A DNA stretch of 5,267 nucleotides. Source: Nitrospirae bacterium RBG_19FT_COMBO_42_15. GTDB lineage: Bacteria > Nitrospirota > CAKKRA01 > 9FT-COMBO-42-15. The translations under genes were made by a program, and so were the position numbers. Positions 1 through 5,267 of the stretch are shown here, piece after piece. Location of the stretch: assembly GCA_001803815.1 (NCBI GenBank), contig MHEL01000170.1, positions 1-5,267 on the forward strand. The letters are read 5' to 3'. Position 1 is the stretch's first letter, and the number at the start of each line of letters is the position of its first letter. The notes under the pieces were generated by a model. The model ran no database searches. It saw only the letters and a program-made list of their open reading frames with translations, and was not told the origin of the DNA.

Positions 1-744
1 TATCTCAGCCGCACCGGACAGAACGATACAAGCCTGGTCGCTGATCCCCAGTACGCAAGTACGACTATGTTGACACTCAACCCCGGCAGTCCTGCAATCA
101 ACGCCGGCTTGGCTACGCCTTACGTTACTACCGACTATCTCGGCACCTTACGACCGCAAAGCGGCGCTTTTGATATTGGCGCCTATGAGGTAGTTGATAC
201 TGCTGCACCCTATGTGGTGATTGAGCGATGCGATGCCACAGTATGTGATGCTGCCTATAATACCAGTGCTACCTCAATAAGTATTAGCGGCACAGCAGGT
301 ATTGGCAGCACAGCGACATCTGGGACAACCATTACCAGTGTAACATGGAGCAATGACAAGGGCGGAAGCGGCAATTGCACAGGGATAACAAGCTGGGCTT
401 GCAATAATATTTCATTACAATCGGGCCAGAACACTGTTACAATTACAGTAGCAGACAGTAATAGTAAGACAGGAATAGATGTGGTTGTGGTTAACCAAAA
501 TACATCAGACGGCGGTAATACCCCACCACCATCATTATCAGGTGGAGGCGATTCAGGAGGAGGGTCTGGCGGCAGCGGGTGCGGGTTTGTGAGGGATAAT
601 GTCAAAGGGTCAAAGGTATCCTTCGCTAAAGCTTCGGAATACCAAAAAGCTAAGGCTAAAGGCGAAGGGCTGTCATTTGCAATAATGCTGATTATTACAC
701 TGATAGGAATAGCATTAGCAAGAAGGGCCAAAGACCTTTTTTAG
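1..744 (+). CDS. Secreted/surface beta-helix protein, C-terminal part (choice-of-anchor Q domain, Ig-like domain, membrane-sorting tail); 5' truncated
   Basis: The frame is open from base 1, so the true start lies upstream and the ATG at 67 is internal; 247 residues are visible (numbered from base 1). Residues 10-63 carry the end of a parallel beta-helix of the choice-of-anchor Q type, shown by NPGSPAINAG (27-36) and DIGAYE (58-63). Residues about 64-165 resemble a bacterial Ig-like domain: VTWSN, GGSG, a TSW motif, then SLQSGQNTVTITVAD. Two close cysteine pairs (C77/C82, C126/C134) could form disulfides after export. A Pro/Gly/Ser hinge (about 174-193) leads to C194 in GCGF, a basic linker, a hydrophobic helix (224-240) and R241-R242. 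This order matches tripartite C-terminal sorting signals. Such proteins are exported and surface-held; ligand or substrate is unknown. The gene ends before a separate promoter, so it is probably not part of the downstream operon. Family placement is fairly secure, specific function is not. Confidence 0.82.
   Translation, partial: YLSRTGQNDTSLVADPQYASTTMLTLNPGSPAINAGLATPYVTTDYLGTLRPQSGAFDIGAYEVVDTAAPYVVIERCDATVCDAAYNTSATSISISGTAGIGSTATSGTTITSVTWSNDKGGSGNCTGITSWACNNISLQSGQNTVTITVADSNSKTGIDVVVVNQNTSDGGNTPPPSLSGGGDSGGGSGGSGCGFVRDNVKGSKVSFAKASEYQKAKAKGEGLSFAIMLIITLIGIALARRAKDLF
601..616 (+). repeat. Perfect tandem duplication of GTCAAAGG (2 copies)
   Basis: The octamer GTCAAAGG occurs twice in direct succession (601-608 and 609-616), inside the coding sequence for the linker of the sorting tail. 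The last two bases of the second copy overlap the palindrome that follows. An 8-bp unit does not preserve frame by itself, so any insertion history must include compensating bases. It may be the trace of a target-site duplication or of slippage. Confidence 0.6.
615..643. repeat. Imperfect 29-bp palindrome within the coding region
   Basis: The arms read GGTATCC (615-621) and GGAATACC (636-643, one bulged A). Inside them lie TTC on both sides (unpaired) and GCT-AA-AGC (625-632) as an inner stem. The element is translated as part of the linker (about residues 206-214, VSFAKASEY) with no frame disruption. The CTTCGC...GCTTCGG style resembles short dispersed palindromes I associate with many environmental bacterial genomes; copy number in this genome cannot be judged from the window. 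Confidence 0.6.
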
Positions 745-860
745 GCATAGTCTTACAATATAAAACATTCATGTTGTACAGCAACACAAAGGGCATAAAA
801 ATAGATCAGGTAGGACATCTGACCTGCCACTACCCTCACATCTGCTCTTTTTTAATTGTA

Positions 861-889
861 TTGAAATCAGCATAAAAAGATGCTAAAAT
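861..889 (+). promoter_or_regulatory. Sigma70-type promoter of the 129-aa gene/rnj/ftsK operon
   Basis: TTGAAA (861-866) and TAAAAT (884-889) are separated by exactly 17 bp, and TGC precedes the -10 as an extended TGn element. It lies in the 155-bp gap between the partial beta-helix gene and the next ATG and points into the operon. Transcription should start around 895-900, on or just before the ATG at 900. The rest of the gap shows only weak small hairpins and no gene. Confidence 0.68.
869..884. promoter_or_regulatory. Inverted repeat AGCAT-N6-ATGCT between -35 and -10 (possible operator)
   Basis: AGCAT (869-873) and ATGCT (880-884) are perfect inverted arms around an AT-rich 6-bp centre, lying in the promoter spacer and touching the first base of the -10. 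A dimeric regulator bound here would block RNA polymerase. The arms are only 5 bp, so chance occurrence is quite possible. Confidence 0.3.
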
Positions 890-899
890 TTTAACCGTC

Positions 900-1289
900 A
901 TGGAAACCCCATTATTTGATTACACAAAGAAGGAATTTACCTCTGAAGAGGCAATGGCCTTTGAGGATACAGTAGAAAGGCTCGTTGAGGAGACTTTAAA
1001 GACCCTTGTCCTTTTTTTAGAGGAATACTCGTTCCATATTGCTGATAATTATATCTACAGGCATGGCAAGCCCCGGTACAAAATATTAGAGCCTGATTAT
1101 AAATCAGAATATAATCTGCGCATTGAGCCTGACCACGGAGAGGAAAACTGGAATTACTTCTGGAGCGTGCCGATATGGTGGGAAGGAAGGCCGTGGCAGA
1201 GCCTTGATTGGATAAGGCAGGATTTAACAGATACAATGAAGCGCTGGGTCCAGTATATGAGCTTTAAAGAAATAGAGGAAGAGATTTGA
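900..1289 (+). CDS. Hypothetical Trp-rich protein, first gene of the rnj-ftsK operon
   Basis: I do not recognise this 129-residue protein. It is predicted to be soluble, with no signal peptide and no membrane segment. The N-terminal half (about 16-50) is acidic and helical in character (EEAMAFEDTVERLVEETL). The middle holds Tyr and charged residues. Residues 84-116 contain seven Trp (84, 88, 93, 94, 99, 104, 116), including the pattern WNYFWSVPIWW. The end is acidic and helical (FKEIEEEI). No nucleotide-binding or metal-binding motif is evident. The ATG at 900 has no Shine-Dalgarno in front of it, and the upstream frame has no ATG/GTG/TTG before the stop at 873. An internal ATG at 954 follows a GAAGAGG only 2 bp away, too close to be a good ribosome site. 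The stop overlaps the TTG start of rnj by 4 bp, implying translational coupling. A link with RNA processing is a guess from position only. Confidence 0.75.
   Translation: METPLFDYTKKEFTSEEAMAFEDTVERLVEETLKTLVLFLEEYSFHIADNYIYRHGKPRYKILEPDYKSEYNLRIEPDHGEENWNYFWSVPIWWEGRPWQSLDWIRQDLTDTMKRWVQYMSFKEIEEEI
1275..1283 (+). promoter_or_regulatory. Ribosome binding site for rnj
   Basis: The purine stretch GAGGAAGAG lies inside the end of the preceding gene. Its GAGGA core (1275-1279) ends 6 bp before the TTG at 1286. It supports the TTG as the true start, which is needed to include the conserved IIPLGGLGEIG N-terminus. Confidence 0.7.
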
Positions 1290-2938
1290 ATTTATCAATT
1301 ATACCCCTTGGAGGCCTTGGTGAAATCGGCCTGAACATGATGCTCTTTGAATACGGGGATGACATCATTGTTGTTGACGCAGGCCTGATGTTTCCTGAAG
1401 AGGAGATGCTCGGCGTTGATATAGTTATCCCTGATATTACATATCTCAAAGAGAGAAAGGATAAGATCAGGGGGATAATCATAACCCATGGCCATGAAGA
1501 CCATATCGGAGCCCTGCCGTATATTCTTAGAGAGATAAATGTCCCTATCTATGCCACACCGCTTACCATTGGCCTGATAAAAGGAAAGTTAAAGGAACAC
1601 AAACTTGATGAGACATCCGAACTCATCTCTGTTAAGCCGAGGCAGATAATAGAGTTAGGCTGTTTTATCGTAGAGTTTATCCGTGTTACGCACAGCATTG
1701 TAGACGGCGTTGGCCTTGGGATTACTACGCCTGTCGGCAGGATTGTGCACACAGGGGATTTCAAGCTTGACCAGACGCCGGTTGACGGCGAGCTCCTTGA
1801 CTTCCACAAGTTCAGCGAGTACGGAGATAAGGGCACGCTTGCCCTTCTTTCTGACAGCACCAATTCAGAGAGGGAGGGCTATACATTATCAGAAAAAGAG
1901 GTTGGAAAGGCAATTGAGCGCGTATTCGGGACAGCAAAGAAGAGGATAATTCTTGCCACCTTTGCCTCAAACATCCACCGCATACAGCAGGTGATAGATG
2001 CGGCAGTAAAGTTTGACAGGAAGGTTATATTAAATGGCAGGAGCATTATAAATAATGCACAGGTGGCCCTTGATCTCGGTTATCTCAAGATGCCTGAGAA
2101 GACATGGATAAAACTTGATGAGATGAAGAATTATTCCCCTGATAAGATTGCAATAATTACCACAGGAAGTCAGGGTGAGCCGATGTCATCCCTTGCGAGG
2201 ATGGCTGTTAATGAGCATAAGGATGTACAGATTGAAGAGGGAGACACTGTGGTCCTCTCTTCAAGGGTGATACCAGGCAATGAAAAGGCAATTTCTCGTA
2301 TTATCAATCATCTGTTCAGAAGGGGCGCAAATGTTATATATGAGGATGTATCTGATATACATGTCTCAGGCCATGCAAGTCAGGAGGAGCAGAAGCTGAT
2401 GATGTGCCTTGTAAGGCCGAAATTTTTTGTTCCTATTCACGGCGAATACAGGCACCTTATTTATCATGCAAGGCTTGCAGAGACGCTGGGCATAAGCAAG
2501 GATAATATATTCATCCTTGAGGACGGTGATGTGTTAGAATTAAATGGAGATGCTGCTGTAAAAAAGGAGAAGGTACAGGCAGGCAGGGTATTTGTGGATG
2601 GAAAGGTCATAGGCGATGTGGGGAATATAGTGCTTCGTGACAGGATGCGCCTCGGCACTGACGGCATTATAGTTGTCTTTGTTGGCATAGAGAAGATGAC
2701 AGGAAAGGTTGTTACAGGGCCTGATATTGTTACAAGGGGATTTGTTTTTGAAGAAGAATCGCAGGAGCTTATTGAAGAGATGAAGCGGGTAGTTTCTGAT
2801 TTGCTCGGGCAATTGGAGCAGGAATTGATGGCTGACTGGGTGCTTGTAAAGACAAAGGTGAGAAACACCTTAAAAAAATACCTGATTAAGAAGATGGATA
2901 GAAAGCCAATGATAATACCGATTATAATAGAACTGTAA
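1286..2938 (+). CDS. rnj: Ribonuclease J (metallo-beta-lactamase/beta-CASP RNase)
   Basis: RNase J is a cytoplasmic zinc enzyme with 5'-to-3' exonuclease and, in some species, endonuclease activity in mRNA decay and rRNA maturation. The 550-residue length is normal for the family. It opens with IIPLGGLGEIGLNM (5-18) and D31, then the metal-binding signature H68-G-H70-E-D72-H73, H136 and D158 (in HTGD), and a late H385 in PIHGEYRH. These are the expected active-site ligands. The beta-CASP part shows SDSTNSEREG (189-198), TFASNIHR (225-232), GRS (251-253), TGSQGEP (293-299) and SGHAS (361-365), the last being phosphate-binding in known structures. Residues from about 450 form the usual C-terminal domain. 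No key residue is missing. The start is TTG, overlapping the previous stop in TTGA and preceded by a good ribosome site; no later Met would keep the conserved N-terminus. It is co-transcribed with ftsK. Whether RNase E is also present in this organism cannot be told. Confidence 0.97.
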   Translation: MNLSIIPLGGLGEIGLNMMLFEYGDDIIVVDAGLMFPEEEMLGVDIVIPDITYLKERKDKIRGIIITHGHEDHIGALPYILREINVPIYATPLTIGLIKGKLKEHKLDETSELISVKPRQIIELGCFIVEFIRVTHSIVDGVGLGITTPVGRIVHTGDFKLDQTPVDGELLDFHKFSEYGDKGTLALLSDSTNSEREGYTLSEKEVGKAIERVFGTAKKRIILATFASNIHRIQQVIDAAVKFDRKVILNGRSIINNAQVALDLGYLKMPEKTWIKLDEMKNYSPDKIAIITTGSQGEPMSSLARMAVNEHKDVQIEEGDTVVLSSRVIPGNEKAISRIINHLFRRGANVIYEDVSDIHVSGHASQEEQKLMMCLVRPKFFVPIHGEYRHLIYHARLAETLGISKDNIFILEDGDVLELNGDAAVKKEKVQAGRVFVDGKVIGDVGNIVLRDRMRLGTDGIIVVFVGIEKMTGKVVTGPDIVTRGFVFEEESQELIEEMKRVVSDLLGQLEQELMADWVLVKTKVRNTLKKYLIKKMDRKPMIIPIIIEL

Positions 2939-2946
2939 TTAGTAAT

Positions 2947-2952
2947 GGGTGG
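2947..2952 (+). promoter_or_regulatory. Probable ribosome binding site of ftsK (decides the start)
   Basis: GGGTGG ends 8 bp before the ATG at 2961, good spacing for a modest Shine-Dalgarno. The in-frame GTG at 2949 lies within this motif and has nothing comparable upstream, so ATG 2961 is preferred. Confidence 0.45.
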
Positions 2953-2960
2953 TTTTTGTT

Positions 2961-5171
2961 ATGGCACAGCAAAAAGAGAACAGCCGTTTAAATGAAATTA
3001 TAGGCATCCTGCTGATTGCTGCAGGGCTTCTTATTTTAATAAGCCTTATGAGCTATCACAGCGACGACCCCTCTTTTAGCACAGCCTCGCAGCAGGCAGG
3101 CGTAAAAAACTGGGCAGGCGCTGCCGGCGCATATCTGTCTGACGGCTTGTTCCAGCTCTTTGGCGGAGGCGCATATCTCTTTCCGTTCTTTGCCTTTATA
3201 TTCGGCTGGAAAAAGGCATTGAATATTGAATCAAAAAGGTTCTATTTAGAGCTTACCGGCGCTGTGATATTTCTTCTCTCCCTTTCAGCCTTCCTGACAA
3301 TTACATACAGCAGGATTACAGTATCTTACAGCGGCAATATCCCTGCTGGAGGTATAGCAGGCGATATAATCGCATATCTCCTTTTAAAATCTGTTGCAAA
3401 GGCAGGGGCATATATAATAGTCATAACGCTCGGCATAGTCTCCCTTATAATCTCAACCAATTTTTCTCTTATCAGATTTTCACAGTGGTTCTGGGACAAG
3501 GGGCTTGAGGCGTATGACAAAGTAAAGACAGAAAAGATAATCAAAAAAGAGCAGGAGAGGCGCTGGAAAGAAGAGGATGATATAGTAAGGGATAAGGAGA
3601 TATTTTTTGACAAAGAGCCTCCGAAGATTGTTGAGACAAAAAAGATAAAGCAGGAGCACTTTACATTTGCAGAGACCAAGAAGATTGGAGATTATCAACT
3701 CCCTTCTTTGAACCTTTTAAATGACCCGCCTGCATCAGCAAGGAAGGTGTCAAAGGAAGAGCTTTTAATGAACTCAAGCATCCTTGAGAAAAAGCTCCTT
3801 GACTACGGCATTGAGGGAAGGATAATCAATGTTCATCCGGGTCCTGTAATTACCATGTATGAATTTGAGCCTGCGCCGGGTGTAAAGGTAAATAAGATTG
3901 TGGGCCTCGCAGATGACCTTGCCTTGGCAATGAGGGCATTGAGCGTCCGCATTGTTGCGCCGATCCCCGGCAAATCTGTTGTCGGCATAGAGATACCAAA
4001 TAATATAAGGGAGGATGTGTTTTTCAAAGACATACTTTCTTCAGACGCCTTTTCTGAATCAAGGTCAAGTCTCCCCCTTGCACTCGGCAAGGACATATTC
4101 GGTAATCCAGTTGTTGCTGATTTGACAAGGATGCCTCATCTTCTTGTTGCAGGCGCTACAGGCTCTGGAAAGAGCGTTGCCTTAAATTCCATGATATGCA
4201 GCCTGCTCTTTGCAGCAACTCCGGATGATGTAAAGCTGTTGATGATAGACCCCAAGATGCTGGAGCTCTCTGCATACGAAGGCATACCGCATCTTATATC
4301 GCCTGTTATCACGGAGACAAAGGAGGCATCTGGCGCATTGCAGAGGATTGTCGGCGAGATGCAGAGGCGCTACAGGCTCCTATCAGAAAAGGGCGTAAGG
4401 AATATTGACGGATACAATAATCTGATTGATTCAGAAACAAGGATACATGATTCAGGGAGTAAGACAAAGAAGATTGAACAGATTGAAGATGGCGGTGATG
4501 CAGAAAAAGGTAAAACAATACATTCAAGGCTGCCGTATATTGTAGTGATTATTGATGAGCTTGCTGATCTGATGATGGCGTCGGCATACGAGGTAGAGAG
4601 CGCTATAGCAAGACTCGCGCAGATGGCAAGGGCAGCAGGCATACATATTATACTTGCAACACAGAGGCCTTCTGTTGATGTTCTGACAGGCGTAATCAAG
4701 GCAAACTTCTCTGCAAGGATATCCTTTCAGGTTTCGTCAAAGACAGATTCAAGGACTATACTTGATGCAAACGGCGCTGAGCAGCTTCTTGGAAGGGGTG
4801 ACATGCTCTTTATGCCTCCGGGAACAGCCAGAATTGAAAGGATACATGGCTCTCTTATTATAGAAGATGAGATTAAGAGGGTCGTGGATTTTCTGAAAGA
4901 GCAGGCACGGCCTGTGTACGAGGCATTTATGAGCGCTCCCCTGCCTGATGAAAATGAGGAAGGCGGCATGGAAGATGAGAGGGATGAATTTTATCAGAAG
5001 GCGGTTGATTTAGTATCAGCAACAGGGCAGGCGTCTATTTCAATGATACAGAGAAAGATGCGCATAGGCTACAACCGCGCAGCAAGGATGATAGAGATGA
5101 TGGAGGAGGACGGCATCGTCTCCCAGCCGAATGCAGGGAAGAGGGAGGTAATTTACAGGAGGAGCTTGTAA
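2961..5171 (+). CDS. ftsK: DNA translocase FtsK/SpoIIIE
   Basis: FtsK is a septum-anchored hexameric ATPase that pumps DNA during division and helps resolve chromosome dimers with Xer recombinases. The 736 residues place it near SpoIIIE in size, far shorter than E. coli FtsK because the linker is short. Hydrophobic segments at about 14-32, 68-84, 96-117 and 148-165 form the four-helix membrane anchor. A charged linker (about 180-260) follows, with a Lys/Glu-rich stretch at 189-212. The alpha domain starts near 262. The motor has Walker A GATGSGKS (398-405), Walker B IVVIIDELADLMM (527-539, D532/E533) and ATQRPSVDVLTG (566-577). The gamma winged helix (about 675-736) contains RIGYNRAARMIEMMEEDGIV (701-720), which reads DNA polarity signals in the family. 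An in-frame GTG at 2949 would add four residues, but ATG 2961 has better ribosome-site spacing. It lies 22 bp after rnj, with no promoter between. No strong terminator is visible after the stop. Confidence 0.97.
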   Translation: MAQQKENSRLNEIIGILLIAAGLLILISLMSYHSDDPSFSTASQQAGVKNWAGAAGAYLSDGLFQLFGGGAYLFPFFAFIFGWKKALNIESKRFYLELTGAVIFLLSLSAFLTITYSRITVSYSGNIPAGGIAGDIIAYLLLKSVAKAGAYIIVITLGIVSLIISTNFSLIRFSQWFWDKGLEAYDKVKTEKIIKKEQERRWKEEDDIVRDKEIFFDKEPPKIVETKKIKQEHFTFAETKKIGDYQLPSLNLLNDPPASARKVSKEELLMNSSILEKKLLDYGIEGRIINVHPGPVITMYEFEPAPGVKVNKIVGLADDLALAMRALSVRIVAPIPGKSVVGIEIPNNIREDVFFKDILSSDAFSESRSSLPLALGKDIFGNPVVADLTRMPHLLVAGATGSGKSVALNSMICSLLFAATPDDVKLLMIDPKMLELSAYEGIPHLISPVITETKEASGALQRIVGEMQRRYRLLSEKGVRNIDGYNNLIDSETRIHDSGSKTKKIEQIEDGGDAEKGKTIHSRLPYIVVIIDELADLMMASAYEVESAIARLAQMARAAGIHIILATQRPSVDVLTGVIKANFSARISFQVSSKTDSRTILDANGAEQLLGRGDMLFMPPGTARIERIHGSLIIEDEIKRVVDFLKEQARPVYEAFMSAPLPDENEEGGMEDERDEFYQKAVDLVSATGQASISMIQRKMRIGYNRAARMIEMMEEDGIVSQPNAGKREVIYRRSL

Positions 5172-5220
5172 AATACAGGGTCAAGGGTTAAGTATAAAAA
5201 TCCATTCGCAATTCCCACTT

Positions 5221-5267
5221 TAGCAGGTTGTTGAAAAACTCTATTTATGCTTCGACAGGCTCAGCAT
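5221..5267. repeat. Probable dispersed intergenic repeat, cut by the window edge
   Basis: After ftsK the 96-bp tail has no gene. It contains TAGCAGGTTGTTGAAAAACT (5221-5240), a sequence style I recall from repeat or transposon ends in environmental Gram-negative genomes. A palindrome-like stretch follows at 5247-5267, with arms ATGCT and AGCAT around TCGACAGGCTC. Its complement contains GAGCCTGTCGA, a core seen in widespread intergenic palindromes. Only one copy is present here and the element may continue past the window, so the repeat call rests on recollection plus the dyad. Confidence 0.4.

Larger units (their letters stand above)
541..741 (+). other. Putative C-terminal sorting/anchoring signal (Gly-rich, Cys, TM, Arg-Arg)
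   Basis: The last 67 residues of the beta-helix protein contain a Gly/Ser run (residues 181-193), a single Cys at 194 in the motif GCGFVRD, a Lys-rich linker, the hydrophobic segment LSFAIMLIITLIGIALA (224-240) and the basic end RRAKDLF. Known CTERM signals share this Gly-rich or motif box, helix and Arg-rich end, and in several families a dedicated intramembrane protease or lipid-attachment system processes them. Here the Cys lies 30 residues before the helix, farther than in most described classes. Plain membrane anchoring by a C-terminal tail is the simple alternative. Confidence 0.55.

Noticed and set aside
255..731. Antisense open frame of 158 residues opposite the beta-helix gene
   Set aside because: It lies wholly opposite a coding frame with clear domain motifs. 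Its Pro/Ser/Leu-rich composition is what the complement of a Gly/Ser/Thr-rich gene gives.
772..786. Small inverted repeat TGTTG-TACAG-CAACA
   Set aside because: Short stem, no T-run after it and no promoter around it; likely chance.
774..802. Second promoter, TTGTAC followed by an A-rich -10
   Set aside because: The possible -10 is poor (AAAAAT or TAAAAA), and the promoter at 861-889 is far better.
807..826. Hairpin CAGGT...ACCTG as a terminator of the beta-helix gene
   Set aside because: Only 5 bp of stem with a 10-base loop, and the nearest T-run (848-853) is over 20 bases away, so it does not look like an intrinsic terminator.
1710..1949. Same-strand 79-residue frame inside rnj
   Set aside because: Overlaps the core of RNase J in another frame and shows no recognisable motif.
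2464..2868. Antisense open frame of 134 residues opposite rnj
   Set aside because: Low-complexity Ser/Thr/Pro composition, no ribosome site, and complete overlap with a conserved RNase J domain; a reading-frame shadow.
2949..2960. GTG at 2949 as the ftsK start
   Set aside because: No ribosome site upstream, and the GTG itself sits within the purine motif that serves ATG 2961. The difference is only four residues and cannot be fully excluded.
1..5267. CRISPR array, tRNA or rRNA, or KOPS-like GGGNAGGG octamers
   Set aside because: No regularly spaced repeats, no tRNA or rRNA signature and no exact KOPS octamer were seen by eye on either strand.

Overview
The window looks like chromosomal sequence from a Gram-negative bacterium of moderate GC. 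It could be Nitrospirota, a deltaproteobacterial lineage or a related group. This placement is inferred from the gene style: an RNase J with the GEIGLNM N-terminal motif, a compact SpoIIIE-like FtsK, and a secreted beta-helix protein with a Gly-rich/Cys/transmembrane/Arg-Arg tail. No marker gene in the window fixes the taxonomy. All three complete genes and the one partial gene are on the + strand.

Bases 1-744 hold the 3' end of a surface or secreted protein. It has the last part of a parallel beta-helix (choice-of-anchor Q type), one Ig-like domain, a Pro/Gly/Ser-rich hinge, and a C-terminal membrane tail resembling the tripartite CTERM sorting signals. The linker before the transmembrane segment contains an imperfect palindrome of about 29 bp, directly after a perfect tandem 8-mer. 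It reads like a small repeat element captured in frame.

Bases 745-899 are intergenic and carry a good sigma70-type promoter (TTGAAA, 17 bp, TAAAAT with an extended TG). The promoter sits so close to the next ATG (900) that the transcript should be leaderless or nearly so. A short dyad lies between the -35 and -10.

Bases 900-5171 form one apparent operon of three genes: an unrecognised Trp-rich 129-residue protein, ribonuclease J (TTG start, 4-bp overlap with the previous gene) and the DNA translocase FtsK (about 22 bp after rnj). RNase J and FtsK are housekeeping proteins for RNA decay/maturation and chromosome segregation at division. A similar rnj-spoIIIE neighbourhood is known in Firmicutes. 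The small first gene is the only part of the operon whose role is unknown.

Bases 5172-5267 are noncoding and end in what look like dispersed-repeat sequences, including a palindrome cut at the window edge. Most of the window is ordinary. I do not see an undescribed defence, mobile or biosynthetic system. The points worth a second look are the in-frame palindrome in the sorting tail, the leaderless promoter arrangement, and the unknown protein coupled to RNase J.
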